A stretch of 64,000 nt of DNA from Hydractinia symbiolongicarpus (GCF_029227915.1 NC_079886.1:18824501-18888500); one strand, 5' to 3'; shown: positions 38,784 through 53,700, counted from the stretch's first letter. Numbers and translations: made by a program. Notes: generated by a model not told the origin, from the letters alone.

Positions 38784-41384
38784 TTTTGTGTTAGTTAACT
38801 ATAGGAAAAATATGTGGAATTAATAAAAAGATAAATATCAGAGACAATTACACACAAATCTGCTTTATCTGATCTGCAACATCATCCATCCATCCATATA
38901 TGTCATGTCTCTTTCTTTCTTTTTACAAAACCTCAGCGGTGGAGGCCTGTAAACAACAAGACACGCGCGGGTGTATGCCGTGGGCGCTAAAGTTGGGGGC
39001 GGGGCCCCAGCCAGCCAATATATCGCAAAGTTGGGATAGTGATGGGGCAATGTAAAAATTTTACTGTTTTAATACACGAACTTACTGACCGCGCCAATCA
39101 CATTTAGCATTTTCTCCTGCCCCCAAGGCATCTTTATATTTTGTTTGACTCAGCCGTATTAGAAAAATGCATTCAGTACTGGTAAGTTGAAGAAGAACAC
39201 AAATTATCGGGTAGTAATAATGGCTTATTAACCGTTTAGCCGGACTATACAGGAAAATATAGACCGAGGTCATGACATCATGGACCGAACGCAGTGAGGT
39301 CCATGCGAGTGACAGACAGACAGCAAGCTCGGTCTATACACTTTTGACCTCGGGTAATATTTCTCGGTATAGATAGACAAAACAGTTTGTATTGTATTAA
39401 CATAGACTGGTCACGTGAAAAAATACCAATCAAATTTTCCGAGAACTCGAATAAACATAAACATTCGAAAATACTCAACAGTGGGGTAATAATTCAAAAT
39501 GTCAAACCGTCTTAGAATGAAACCGTTTCATCTTTATATCAAAAACCTACAGCGCTGGGTTTGAGGTTGATCAAAAATCAACTTTTGCATTGTGAACCTT
39601 AGTGAAAGTTCTGCAATTTAGAGTTGTTAATGAAACTAGGTCGACAACAAACAGTGCGGCGAAAATGTGTTACAGGTTACAACGAGTTATTTCCCTACGT
39701 AGTCTATTCACACTTGTATATCCAGATAGTCTGTGAATGGAAAACAGCTCGAAAAGTATAGATCCAGAGCAGTGTAGTATCACGTTGGCTGTCACAAAAC
39801 GTAAACACACTGCAAAGATTCTTTAGTCTTTTAAAAAGATTTCACCATCACGTAAATTGCATATCCTTCCCAAGTATTTTCATCTTCTTTTAGATTTTGC
39901 ATAATACGCACGAAAAACAAAAAATAATTATGTTCTACTGGACTCTTTTTATCTTAAGCGCTCTTCATGTCGGATAAATGTTTTGATCACTTGCCGGATT
40001 TTCTCTCATACCCTGTCTTTGCCTTGCACTATCTCCATCTTAAGCAAATTTACCTTGCTCTTGTGAGTTTAAGATAGAGAGAGTTCATAGTAATATAATA
40101 AACCAGTTATTAGGCCGTCGAAAATGCACGGAAATCGAGAAAAATGCCTCATATTTGTTATTTGTAGCCTTAAGATTTTGTGCGTATGTAGCACGAGCTG
40201 CTTTTATCCGAGAGAAAAAACATGGATATTATTATAGAAAGTCATCGTTTACCGCCCGTCCTTTATATAGACTAGTCGTTAGCCCGTGGATAAATTCACG
40301 GGTTCGCCCGTTCTTTATATATCGTATTTCGTGTTTTCGCAGAGTGATGTTTTTCTTGCGGACAGAATACGGCTATTATTAATATAGAGATTAAGGTAGT
40401 GATGCAAATACGGATAGTGTAGTTAAAAAATAAAACGAGTAAAATTAATTTTAAATAAGTCATATTTACTCATTAAAAAGTAATAAATTCTAAATTTACA
40501 GTCATAAGGATTTCACTTCACGTACATAAAAAGGGTTTGAGGTCAAATTTCTTTGTTAAAAATATTGACTAAATGGTCAAACTTGTTGTTAGTTCAGGCG
40601 CAAGATAAATTTTAACAGGACAATACTCCTCAGAGATGCTTAGGATATGTTTACACGCAAAAAGTTTAAGATGCGCAAGACAGGTCACATTTTATTTTAT
40701 TTTTTCACGAAACTAAACAGACAACAAACAAAATATATTCTGAAAAGAAGAAATTTCTGGAAAACTACTATTTAAGAGGGTAAAATGTGACCAGGCTGAC
40801 CATATTCTTATTGGTTGATTCTAAGTCGAGGTTTTCTCAGAGAGATTTTGTGTCAATTGATGAATTTGGTTGGGAGATTTGCAATGAGGCATTGTTTGCG
40901 TCTAAGCTTTCGTACGAAAGAAACTGAATTTTGATATTCTCGAAAAATGCTTAGTTTACTAGGCTAGCATTATGCATGACAAAATAACAAAAATGGTCTA
41001 CAAATGTCACGTTCTCCTAAGCTTGTCGTTACTAAAAATTAGTACCGCAAAATGATATTTTACTTGAAATCAAAGATGTACGAAAGTAAACACGCTTGCA
41101 GCAGCAGTCGAACTTTAAATAAATTTTGAAAAATATTTCCCAACTGAATATCCAAATTTCATAGTTCTGTTATTTGTACACTTCCAGTTTTACTTTTTTC
41201 ATTTCGAGTGAGCAGCTTCGGTGACGGCTGAAATTTGAATGTTAATAAAATACACAATGGCGCTCTTTTTATTTGCTCTGTTGTCATGGAGTCGTGTAAA
41301 CACTAATGTCAACACTTTACGCAATATAAAGAAAAGTAAATGACTTGGAAATGTGAAGAAAGATGAGACAAATATAGTACTCAC
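38784..41384. other. Intergenic between SHMT2 and the FERM-Tudor gene A
   Basis: The SHMT2 5' UTR and promoter should lie at 38784-39100, where a GC-rich patch (about 38940-39015) stands out from the AT-rich surroundings. The 3' terminal exon of the FERM-Tudor gene A is expected here. One candidate acceptor at about 40727 (minus) would add six codons and a stop, but I cannot confirm it. Copy 2 of the ACTAGTCGTTAG repeat is inside. Confidence 0.5.
40268..40390 (+). repeat. Interspersed repeat 'ACTAGTCGTTAGCCCGTG', copy 2
   Basis: Same start and internal hairpin (GCCCGTGGATAAATTCACGG) as the copy at 13377, and the same AT-rich end 'tattattaatatagag'. Confidence 0.75.
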
Positions 41385-44300
41385 TTTGGTTTGCACAGAA
41401 GTTGTCGAAGGTCTATAAAATAATCAATATGAATAAATAAACACATTAGATTCTGTTTGGGAAAGAGGATCAGACGATCTTAAACAATACCCTATGGTAA
41501 GCTACTACTTCTACCATTTTTTTTTAATTTTTTTTAGCTGTGAAGAGGTCTACTATAACGACTGGTCGCTAACTCGTGGCTAAAATCAACGGCCCACGCT
41601 ACACAATCTTCTCATCAGAGTTTTACCCGCATACACTTAGTCAAGGGTAGCGACCTGGCTACCATTTTAAGCAGAATACTCAAGCTCGACCCCAGCACCT
41701 TTTACCGTGGTGGCGAAAAGAACGATCAAAAAGCGCAGTGTCGTCAAGAAGCAAATAATCCTAACAAAGAGGTTCCAGAATACTGTTATTATTAATATAG
41801 AGAAAAAAAATAAAAATAAAAAATAAAATTGAGCATGCTGAAAATAAATAAATAATACTTCTTTAATTACGAACTCGCAAGGGGCAAGGAAGTTTCTTCG
41901 AGAAAGAATGTTAGGGAAATAAGCAGCAAGGTGCCAAAAAAGGTTTTTTAAAATAAGGAAATGTTGACTGAGAGTATATCGTACTCTTCAGGATATAATG
42001 ACAATGACAGAAAAGTAAAAATATAAGATTGGACTAATACTACCTTTTATTGGTCCCAGCTTTCACAGGAACGCTTTGTGTTCTTGGTAGATTCATTTGT
42101 TCAACACTTGACTGATGTACAAGCGGAGAGTTTGAAGCAAGAGGTTTTCTTGACTTCTTATTATGAGGAGAAGAAGCAGGCGAATTTCGTTTTGAAAAGA
42201 CATCGTCAACAGATACATTAGATTCTGTTCTGTTTGCGCGGTTAACGTCTATACAGGTGGAGGTTTTACGCAGATCGTCAGACGTGACACTGGCGGTGGT
42301 TGTGGACCCAATTAACGCAGTCGTTGTCATGGAATAGCGATTAGATTTTGATCTCCACACGTTTGCACCTATAATGAGCAAATTTATTGTTATCAAAATT
42401 TTTCTGTTTTATTTCATCCAAACCGAGAGTCTAATCTTATACCTAATACTTAATTAAATCACATCTTGGAGGGGCATAAGGCCGTTAAGTCATTTCCCGC
42501 CAATGGGTCATAACCACAGCTTTTAGGCGGAAATAATGTTTTCGCGAAATAACAATATATGTTAAATAATGTTTTCGCGAAATAACAATTTATGTTTAAT
42601 ATATTGAGCCCTCTGTAACACACAATCTTTTGGTAAATCTTTTCTAATGTCAACGAATATAAGCTAAAATTAAAAGCTGCAACTCGTACCGTAGAACAAC
42701 TGCGGCTTTAATACTCGCATTTGTTCAATTCGATTGGTTCCCTGATCTCCATCGTCATAATGCACGTAATATTTTTTTCCATCAATTTTTGTTATGCGGC
42801 CAGGGAGGAGAGCAGATAATCCGGACCAATGAGCAATGACACGCGTTCCTACGTCGAGTTCTTCCAGTTTTGGATCCATATCATACACTAAGGCTGTTTC
42901 ATCAGTCCTAAAGTAGACGAAGGTCGCTAAGTGAAAGGCTGTTATTGAAGTCGTTACTGAATAGTATCGTCCATGCATATAACAAAACATTTTGTGATAA
43001 TTAAAGTATCTGATTTGTTAAATTCATTTGGATTATTAAGAATGAGTGTGCGTGCGTGGAATATACTTAGAAAATATTGATTTTGGTTTTGTCAGAATTT
43101 AATAAAATCTTTGCTTACCGATCGTGAATTATAGTATCGCCATTTTCAAATTTGATATGAACTTTATCTTTCAGTGCTGTAACCTCTCCTTTGTAATAAT
43201 CGCCGTTAATCGCTCGTGCCCAAACAATCGCACCATATCGAATGTAACCTTTAAATTAAGAAAAAGAAAAAACTTTAGCATACAAAAACTGCTTTTTAAC
43301 GAGGAAAAATGTATGCAAATGTTACTAACCAATAGTTGACCTCTGAGTTATTCTTTCACTTCTTGTTCTAAAACAAACGATGTGAAGAATGCATTAACCC
43401 TTTCACTCCCAGATTGCCACAGGGTTGGTAATCTTGGTTACAATTTTGAAGAAACTATATCTCTATATCTAGGGACGCAGTGAAACTTGTGAAATACTTT
43501 TTTCCAAAATGCACGACTTTCCCGGACAGAAATAGTTAAAATGGTGGTATCTAGTACTGTGTTTTATAAAAGATTGCTTCAGAAAGAGTTTTCACAGTGC
43601 AAAACATCACTGGAGCTGAAACACTGCTGTTTGTATGAAGAAAATCGGGAATTAGTTTTTTGCAGAACAAAAATATTTACCTTTTGAAAAGCAATGTTCG
43701 TCTCGTATTAACAGCATCTTCTTTTTTGACTTGCGATAACGTTCGCCCTCTGTAAGATATGACAATATTACATGAACAGCATTTATAGAAGCAACGAAGT
43801 AGCGAACAAGCGAAGTAGCGAACGAACGAACGAACGAACGAACGAACGAACGAACGAGCAAGCGAACGAACGAACGAACGAGCGAAGTAACGAACGAACG
43901 AACGAACGAGGGAAGTAACGAACAAACGAACAAACAAACGAACGAACGAACGAGTAAACCCACCTGTATGTGAATGTTGAACTGCGTCTTAGTGGTGCAA
44001 ATGTTTTCTTTTTTGGTGCTTCTGAAGTAGCAAGTAATCTAAATGACACAAAACAAATTGTTTTTAACAGTGTCATATACATTGCCATATGAAACATTAG
44101 AAATTTAAAATCTAATAATCTGTTTAATTTTGTCATTCTTTTGAAGGAGTGGAGAAGAGAATTTTGCCAACTTACCTGAAGAACGTGTGGTACTCGATTG
44201 CACATTTCCACAGATGTTTACTTGCTCGAGGAGTTGGTAACACATAACGCAGTTCATGTTTTTCATGCTATAAATATCAATAAACACTTTTCGCTTTCAT

Positions 44301-47300
44301 AAAAAATCTGTAACATGAACATTCGGCTGTGACAAAATGGAGTAATATATCATCTTAAACTCACATTAATTTCATTGGCAATGATATCTAACAAAAATTC
44401 GGATTGTTGAAATTTTATATCTGCAATGCTTTTCCTAAAAAAATAGAATAAAAAAACTGCAACTAAAAATAAAACAGCCAAGAAAAAAAGAGAAAAGGAG
44501 AGAAGAGGAGAGGAACTAACGATAGAATAAACAACAACACCAACAAGTACAAAAAACAACACAAACATACCAAAAATAGGATCCTTTCTCCATATCACCT
44601 TCCATGATCACGATAGCTTGTGGAGTTAAACATATCTTGTAGTCTCTATTATCTGAACCCTGTGTGAAGAAGATATTCTAACTACGTACAGCGTAAACTA
44701 ATGAATGGAGACCAGTTAAGGATTTGAAAACATAGACTTAGTTTTTTTCGAAAGGTTCGCAATCTTCTGGCAGAAATTTAATTAAGGATGTTACAAATTG
44801 TAAACTAATGTCCAAGAGATAAAATCAAATTAAATTTAAAAGAAAGAAATATAAAAAGAGACACTGACTGATGAAGTATGAGCCAGTAAGTTCACTTGAC
44901 TTACTTTAACAGCATGCCTGTCCATTCCATAATACCTGAGTCTGCAAGCGATCGCGAGATATTCCTTCTCGCATTCTGCAGGATTTTTTCCACTGAAAAT
45001 GAAAAATGGTTTTAATCATTAACTCGCATATTATTGAATGGGTACTTTGAGAAAACACAGAAATATAGACGAAATGACGTTCAAAACATTTCCGAATTAT
45101 TACCTGACATAGGTTAGGTACAGGTACATGTTAGGTACATGTTTTCCTTTGTCAAAATTATCATTATTAAAACACTTACCATAAAGTACGATGTTTTCTT
45201 TCAATACTACGATCTAAGTCTTCATTCTAAATAAGTAATTACAAATAGGTACTAACATAGATACTCTCAAATACTAATATGGATACTCTCAGATACTAAT
45301 ATGGATACTCTCAGATACTAATATGGATACTATCAGATGCTAATGTGGATACTATCAGATGCTAAAATGGTTACTCCAAAATAGATGCTATCAGATGGTA
45401 ACATGAATATCTCAGATGCTAAAATTGATGTTATCAGATGTTAAAATGGGTACTATCAGATGCTAAAATGGTTACTCCAAAATAGATGCTATCAGATGGT
45501 AACATGAATGCTCTCAGATGCTAAAATTAATGTTATCAGATGTTAAAATGGGTACTCTCAGATGCTAAAATTGATGCTATCAGATGCTAATATGTATACT
45601 TCCAGATGTTAACATGGTTACTATCAGATGCTTTATAGGATACTCTCAGATGCTACAATGGATGATATCAGATGCTAAAATTGATACTCTAAGGTGGTAA
45701 CATGGATGCTCTCAGATGCTAAAATGAATGTTATCAGATGCTAAAATTAATACTAACAGATACTAATATGGATAATCTTAGATGCTAAAATTGATACTAA
45801 CATGTGCTAATAATACAGATGCTAACATTACACTGTCAGATGCTGAAAAGCATACTAAGGAATGGTGAAATAGGTGCTACAAGCTAACACGATGAGATAC
45901 TATTTTAACAAGTCCGAATAACTCATAAACTATTTTTAAGGTTTAACGATTTCACATTAGGCGACTGTATTTCGAGCCTGAGATGTTCGAAATTAGTTCA
46001 TGTTTGTATTCACTCAAAAGCTCTTTTCCAAAATATGCAAATTTAATTGCTTTCATCAATTTAATCTAGAGAATCTCGGGCGTCATTGGGAGTTACAGCT
46101 ATTGAAAACTATATTACCCACAAATACGAGCCGTAGCGAATGAGTTAAACTTCTTTGATCATTGAAGGGATCTATCAAATTCAAGTTTACCTGATCTGGG
46201 AATAGTTTAAACTCTGACACATAATTTCCGATATGCAAGGTGTTATCGTAATCTCCCAGTTCCGCTGAAATATAATCAAGTTTGCGAAAATTAGAACCAA
46301 ATAAATAGCAAAGGTGATTTAATTTAAAATAGAGGAAAAGAAAAAAGCGCAGCAAATGCGATAGTCAAATAATTTTAAAATTAGAGAAAACATGCCAAAT
46401 TAACCAAATGGTTAATTTATCTTGCTCTCTCAATACAAGGAAACAGTGGCTAAATTTCCCCCCAAACATAATTTTTTGAGAAAACAGTTGTTAGTCGTCA
46501 TCTATTATCACGACTCACATTGAATGGCCAGACCACCTAATTCAATGGATTGTTTTGAAGTTGGACGAAATCTACAATAAACAAGAAATACAGAATAACA
46601 TATTTTATCTAGTTAACACCTATCCTACCTATCCTACCAAAACCTTCCTCTAAAAACGCCTTTCGTTGTGCGAGAAGCTAATAAGAGGAAGTACAGTATT
46701 CAAATGAAATTCTGAAAAACAAGTAAACAAACAATGAGAAAAAAAAAAAGTAAGATACCTTCCCCGCAATATATCTTGCTTTATTTGTAGAAAAAATTGG
46801 TACCTAGACATAAAATTATCCATACGTTTTCACTTCGCAGCAGTTCTAAAAACATACAAATTTAAACAGACCACATACCTAGTAAGTTCTTCGTGTAGTG
46901 TTTGAGGATTTGGTGCATAAAATTTCACTCGAAAATGTAGTGTGTATGGGGGTCCAACTAAAATAGAAAAAAATAAAGATTTTCGTGCGTACTTGTAAAC
47001 TAACAAAGTTTTAATATTTGATAATAATTAAACTGTAGCTATTGACAAGCTAGTAAAACATTTCCACTGTGTCCATACCATTGTTACTGGTTGCAAACTT
47101 CTACAAACACTTTGGCGTTTTTTGTCACGGAAAAATTTTTGTAGGCTATCGTATTTTTTCAAAGTGGCCGAACCTAGTAACATCGGAAGATTATCGGATG
47201 TTGGTACAAAGGTGTGACGCGATTGTTGAAATACAAACAGACTGGTGCGCACAGAATGACAATTTTACGTCGACTAGGCCTATTCGAATTTTATGGTTTT

Positions 47301-48755
47301 TTTGTGTTTTTAAAGCACTGCCAGTCAGTCCAGCATGCATTGTTTTGGATGACAGTGATATCTTCCAAAACAGTGACATATTTTTATAAAATTGGTTACT
47401 ACATAATTTTTTACCAAATTTTTTGTGATTACGAATTCTTTATTTTTATATTAAGCACAATATGAATTCAAAAATGGTCTACACATCCTTAACGAATTTG
47501 AACAAAATAATTGCCATTGATAAGGCTGTCCATCTAATGTTTACCAGTCAATACTGCACACTGAAGAAGAAGTCCTTTGAATTGATATGTTGGTGACTGT
47601 AAAACTTGTTAACAAAAGAGAAATAACTTACTGACAACTTGTCGTTTTATCTTTTTCATTGGATCAAGCCAATGCTAAAAATAACCAAAATATTAATCAA
47701 AATATCAGGATATTTAGTTCTGAAGTAATGTCTGTAACATTTTACAAAATACTGATTTACGTTTAGTAATGGATATTTTTCAACTATAAGTTCTTTTTCA
47801 TACTGGTATAGTTAAAAAAGTAACACAATTCTGTTTCCTGTTTACGATATATCTTCTGGTAAAATTAAAGTCGCTTTAGAGAAAGAGGAAATCTTACTGG
47901 AACTTGTTTAGTATCCATGAACTGTAACGCAAAGTAATCTTTCTCCACCAAATCCAAATGCATCAGAACTCTTCGAAGAAGCTCACTTCCTAAGGCACCT
48001 TTCTAAAGAAAAAAGTAGATTCGTTCATGACATGCTGGACAAGAAGACATGGACAATACACAACAACAAAAGCTATGTTACACTTAATAGGTAGTTATTG
48101 TTACTTTTAGTTCACAGTATAATACAAAGAAAATTCATGCATTAAATATTCATAGATATAGTGTGCTGATTTGCACTGGTAACTCCTGAATAGAGTGTAA
48201 TGAATTTCACTGGTACTCGAATTAGCACAAAAGATTTACATTTCAATGTTAATTCTGATATTATAAATCTATTTTTCCGCCATAACATTCATTTCACAGA
48301 AAACTTAACGATTTTTAGTTAGTTTCTCAACTAACATGTGTCCATATAAAGAACAGTATACTGTATCTGATACGCGGTTCTATTTTTTGCGACATGATGA
48401 TCTTGTAGATGGTTATAACTTGTAAGCAATATATATGTTTTAGAAAGGAAATTATCTTCAAAAATATTGAATTTCTTAACAAAATGAACATTGTCACTTT
48501 ACTCTCGGCGGAAAAAATACTTTACAAAGTTTGTTAGAAAATTTTTTTACATCATTTTATTATCATAAGCAATTTAACTCAATCAAGTGAAAGACAAGAA
48601 CTTCATACCTTTAAATTAACTGATATATCTGTACCATCGAGCAACATCACCTTGCATGGTAATTTATTCTTTACATCTACAGGTTGTGGTGTGTGAGATT
48701 TGGTTTTCCTTCGAAATGTTGTTCGTAAGGTTCTTCGTAATCCATCAAATACCAT
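41385..48755 (-). CDS. FERM-FA-Tudor protein A (band 4.1-like), last exon not found
   Basis: Nineteen exons: 48609-48755, 47898-48002, 47632-47674, 46879-46957, 46759-46803, 46519-46571, 46191-46264, 45180-45226, 44905-44992, 44571-44659, 44365-44434, 44176-44267, 43964-44038, 43681-43749, 43330-43367, 43119-43248, 42690-42907, 42044-42368, 41385-41412. They give 605 residues, all in phase. The FERM domain covers about 34-310. Its F1 is [15 protein letters not shown], then [13 protein letters not shown] and [14 protein letters not shown]2 includes [12 protein letters not shown] and F3 ends [15 protein letters not shown]. This most resembles EPB41L4/EPB41L5. A FERM-adjacent-like segment ([15 protein letters not shown]) follows. 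Two Tudor-like modules come next ([15 protein letters not shown]...HIKFENGD and [20 protein letters not shown]...YDDGD), then a Ser/Arg-rich tail. Likely a cortical membrane-cytoskeleton scaffold. The phase-0 end at 41385 requires a further exon that I could not place. Confidence 0.92.
41555..41802 (+). repeat. Divergent copy of the 'ACTAGTCGTTAG' repeat
   Basis: Begins 'acgactggtcgctaactcgtgg' and ends 'ctgttattattaatatagag', matching both ends of the family with a diverged or inserted middle. It lies in intron 18 of FERM-Tudor gene A. Confidence 0.5.
43800..43957. repeat. AACG tetranucleotide microsatellite
   Basis: About 155 bp of AACG/CGAA repeats with scattered changes, in intron 13 of FERM-Tudor gene A. 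It generates spurious Ser-Phe-Val-Arg-rich open frames on the minus strand. Confidence 0.95.
45255..45860. repeat. Irregular minisatellite, unit near 'GATACTATCAGATGCTAAAATG'
   Basis: About 600 bp of imperfect 20-22-bp units built on [G/T]ATACT[A/C]TCAGATGCTAA[A/T]ATGG, with a higher-order pattern (the block around 45360-45440 recurs at 45465-45545). It lies in intron 7 of FERM-Tudor gene A. The paralogue B lacks it. Confidence 0.92.
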
Positions 48756-50790
48756 TTTGGATTTTCACATGAATGATTGTGTAGGAAGTATTTGAAACAG
48801 GACCTGTTTAAATACAATTGGAATCTGAAGATGAATGTACATAGATGGAATACCAGTTTTGTGGAAAAAATTTTCATACGGACACTATGAACACATAATC
48901 AGGAAGAATATATACTAATATCGCTTGAAAAAATATTGTAAAACACATTATCAAAATTAAATTATAGATTCATAGCAATTTTTTTTTCTCTGACACGAAA
49001 AAACCCCCAAAATCTCGCGAAATAAAACATAAAACACAAAAACTTGTTATAAATATTTTATCGACTTCAATTTAAAATCTTTCCATGACGCTTGCAAGGC
49101 AGAAGACTTTTGTTACAGTTATTAAAACTTCAATTACCGTAAACGGTTGCATCATTAAAAACTAATTATAATAATTAGTGAACAATAGCTACTCCATAAA
49201 AAAACCGATGACTACATCGAAATAAAAACTACCCGATGTTGCGTTGGACTGGAAACACGAAATTTCTTATTTCCTCAAAATGCACGAGTGTTTTATGGTG
49301 GGAGATCAGAAATATGTTAAAGATATGATTTTTTCTAATAACTAATGGACAGTTTTTTTTTCCTGTCTCATATTTTGTTCATTGTCATATCCACTGCCCT
49401 TTCCTGCAAAAATAGAAATGGCTAGAAGGAAGGGTGTGACACCGGTGTTAATGAGTGTAGTTGATAATTCAATCTACAAGAATAGCAAATAATAAATCTC
49501 TCTGCTATCATGAATGATGTTATTTCTTTTCACGCATATATGTAACTTGAAATTTTGGCTGCAAAATTCCACAACTTTTGATTAGAACAGGAAGAAAGTA
49601 AAAAGTGGTTTGGCAGTGATTTTTATAAATGACCAATTATATAAAAACTGGTTGGTTAGCTGCTAAAACTTGAAGGAAATTCCAAGACTAATCTTTTTTT
49701 CTGGACAACATATGAAATAATTTCATTATTTTTACGTAAAAATTTAAGGAAATATCTGTTTTTTTAATGTATAAAAGAGAAGAACATTTAAAACCGTATA
49801 CTGTATTCTCCGCAGAAAGCTTATAATGTAATTATGTATTTCAAAGCATTTTAAGAAAACCACAGAGGGCTTTTGTAAATTTGGATCTCTGAACTGTGCC
49901 AATAAAACCACTACGGAGGAGAGACAAAAACTTTTAATTGATATTTATGATTTATTTATTTATTTTACACACACTAAAATTTACATACAATTAAAATATA
50001 AAAACATAAAATTTATAATATAAAAATAATGACGTAATCACAAGTGCAACCATAGCAACTAACCGAAGCACGATGAATCCGATTTAAATATATTTCCAGA
50101 ATTTTCTCCCGAACTTGACATTTGTAGACATTAGTGAAACTCTTACAAGTGTGAGAATAATTATTGACAGTGCGTTGAAAAGAATAATTACACCAGTGAA
50201 TTAATATAAAAATACGTAAAATTGAAAAAAGTAAAACATTAAAAATTAACATTTTCCGTCAAAGCTAAAGATGTTGTTAGAAAACTAAAATACAAACAAA
50301 TTTCGAGATTTTCTAACACGTACAAAAATTGCCATAGAATACTTAATATGATATTGGTCACCTACAAAAAAAGTCGTGTCAAACCAAACTCATATATTTT
50401 ACACTCAAAATCTGTCGTGGAATTTTTCTTAGCGATGCTAACCTCGTATCATCAATGACAATCACAAAAGAATAAAAACAAAAAAGTGTAATACAACGGA
50501 AACTGTGCTTACGTAAAAATTCAAAATGACATGAAATTTTAAATTGATATAAATAACTTCTTTGCTTTATACAATAAACTACTCAAAATCACGAATCATG
50601 ATGCGCGAGTTGAAACGTTAAATATGTCGCTCCGTTTGCATATTTGCCGGACGATTAGTCATCATTACCTAAATGCACACGCAATCCAACGCAGTGCTTG
50701 TTAGCAAAAACACCTTCGACCCTGTACTGTGCCATCAGTTTATCAATAGTTACTGTGAACGTATATTACCAGGACCAGATTCATTAAGTA
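48756..50790. other. Spacer between the tandem FERM-Tudor genes
   Basis: 2.0 kb, AT-rich, without a supported exon. It should contain the 3' UTR of gene B at its right end and the promoter of gene A at its left end. No repeat was recognised. Confidence 0.5.
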
Positions 50791-53700
50791 TCACAGGTCT
50801 GTAATTTGATAGCCGTTTCCTGTTTTTGATTTGTGCACGAATCTTGCGTTCAATGGTGGAGTATCATTTTGCAATACCTAAAACATCACAAGAAAATGTT
50901 ACAGGGGCGAAATTACGAAGTGCCAAATACAGAAAACAAACAAACAAACAAATAAACTAACAATAAAAACAAACATTAAAAATGTCATACCTCTTTTTGG
51001 TCCAATGAAAAGGCTCTAGTTGGCCTATAATCAATCAAAAAAGGAAACATTAAAAACTTCCAAAACAATAAACTTATAAGAACCTCTCGCGCCATTTATT
51101 ATGCACCGACATTCATAGCTGTCGTTGTAAATAATTATTTCACGTCTTTCAACAGAGTGGAACAATCCCAACTTATAAAACGTACCCTTTTACGACATTG
51201 TTGTTATTTGTAGAAGCACTTTGAGTTCTTTGAATGTTGTTTTGATCACTGGCTTTTAAATCAGCTTTCCATTTTTGATTCACTGCTCTTGAGTTGGAGT
51301 CTGCATGCGGCAAAGAAGGAGATGATGACCCTTTTGTTTTGCGTGGTTTGCTACTACGAGGAGAACCACGAGGAGAGCTTCGATTCGGGAAAACATCATC
51401 ATCGCCTTCCGATATATGACGTCGATTATTTTTTAGTTTATTTAAGTCTGCGCTCACTGAGACTTTGTTGTGGTCGTCGGAAATACTGTTACTTGTGGTC
51501 GAACCAATCAGTGCTGTTGTCTTCATGGAATATTTCTTTTGAAGTTTTGATCTACCTGAACCAGGACCTAAACAAACACAAATTTATGCCATACAAAAAC
51601 AAACAAAAAATGATATAAAGACGACGAGTATGAACCATAAACATATAAAGAAATTTAAAGAAAAGAAAAAAATACAGTAGTTAATGGACACTGATTGTTT
51701 TTGATATTGTACTGTGGAAATGGAAATAACTATTCAAACCACAATAAAATTATCAATACGTGAACACATTCAATTGTGTGAGGATATAAAAATAATAAAT
51801 ATATACCGAAAAACAATGGAGGCTTCAGTATTCTCATTTGCTCGATTCGATTTGTACCTCGATCTCCATCGTCATAGAGCACATGGTATTTATTACCATC
51901 AATTTTGGTGATATTTCCAGGAAGGAAGGCTGACAGTCCTGACCAATGACCAATCACACGTGTGCCGATCTTGAGTTCATTCGGATTAGGGTCCATATCA
52001 AAAACTAGAGCATTTTCGTCAGATCTAAAAAAATAACAAGAAGCCCTCTAAGAATTTCCGCTCGCTACCAAAATGTTTGATGAAAACCTGCTAATTCGTT
52101 GTGTTATATTGTGCTAAACATTTGAGGAGGTTTGGTGCATGAACCTCTGAAGATAAAGCACACAAGTGACATTATATCTTACAACAAACGCAAACAAAAC
52201 GAAACGTGTCATAATAAACTCAATAAATTGCTAACAAAAAATACAGCCTAACATTCATGGTAAGTCTTGCGATTGAAACGTTTATGGTCTTAAACGGCAT
52301 TTAGTTGACAGAAATCCAAAATTTTGCTGTGACCATCATTTTCAGCATACTTTTTTTATTAACTGTGCCAATTTTTGTCGAAAATAAAACAGTTTTAATT
52401 TTTGGTTAAATTTTGGCCTAAAATGACATTTAGGTGACAAAAATCAAACTTTTGTACCATCATCATTTTCAGCATACTTTATTTGTTAACTGTGCCAGAT
52501 TTAGCCGAAAATAAAATGGTTTTAATTTTTGGATCAATTTTGGCCTAAAATGGCATTTAGGTGACAAAAATCAAAATTTCGATGTCACCATTATGTTCAC
52601 CATACTTTTTTTGTTAACTTTGCCAATTTTTGTTGAAAATGAAGTAGTTTTAATTTTTGGACCAATTTTGTCCTAAAATAACATTTAAGGTGGCAAAAAA
52701 TCAAAATTATTATGTCACCATTATGTTCAGCATACTTTTTTTGTTAACTGTGCCAAATTTTGTTGAAAACAATTACTAATTTTGTCCTGAAACATCATTT
52801 AGATGAGTTCCCAGTAGTTGGGGAGCTTGGGTGCGAAGTTTACATCTGTGACGGAGGAACGTGTAATCCCAGGGCCGATTTTTTCTTAAAAAATGCTCCA
52901 AAAGAAAAAAACGACGGTTTTAAAGAATTTCCTACGCCTTCGGGCGCGGAAATTCAATAAATTAATTAACCTAGCTACGTCAAATGGAAAGGTATTGAAA
53001 AATAAAATGTTGTCTGTGTGCAGGGAAATCTGTATGCTAACTCTTTCTATTTCTATAAATCTTTTTATTTCTATAAATTGGGGTTTTTTTAAGCGCCAGA
53101 AAATTATTAACAGAGGGAAAATTTACGCGATAATTAAATTACCGGGGTTTTAAATAAGGCGAATTTTCAACATTCGCGTTATTTACTTGCTTTCTTATTT
53201 TCGTGTAATAAATTATAACAAAAAAACACATGTCATTTTTTACAACAAATGAATCGAACACATTTGCTTACCGATCGTGAGATATGGTGTCGCCATTTTC
53301 AAATTTGATATGAACTTTATCGGTGAGAGCTGTCACCTCACCTTTATAATAATCGCCATTAATCGCTCGTGCCCAAACGTGAGAACCAATTCGTATATAA
53401 CCTAAAAATTTGAAACCATGTTAGTATTATTGCATATTAGCACCACATTAGTAACAAAAAAGGGGTAAGTAAAAAAATTAGGGAGGGGGGGCGAAGTAGA
53501 ACATTAGGCTGATTACAATTTCCGCGTTTTCTTGATGTTAACTACAAACCACATACCTATGGTTGATCTCTGTGCATATCTTTCACTTCTCGTTCTAAAT
53601 GTCATTCAGAAAGTGATTGTAATATAAACAAAGTTGACGGAGGATTTAATTTGGAAGCAAAAAAACATTCATTCTTACGCATCCTCGCGCTAGGTATAAA

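Noticed and set aside
39840-39910. Terminal exon of FERM-Tudor gene A (frame ending GYAIYVMVKSF)
   Set aside because: The frame vaguely resembles the gene B ending, but no acceptor in the required phase precedes it.
43652-44050. Long minus frames rich in SFVRSFVR-type repeats, suggesting a repetitive protein
   Set aside because: They are translations of the AACG microsatellite within an intron. The true exons 13 and 14 splice around it.
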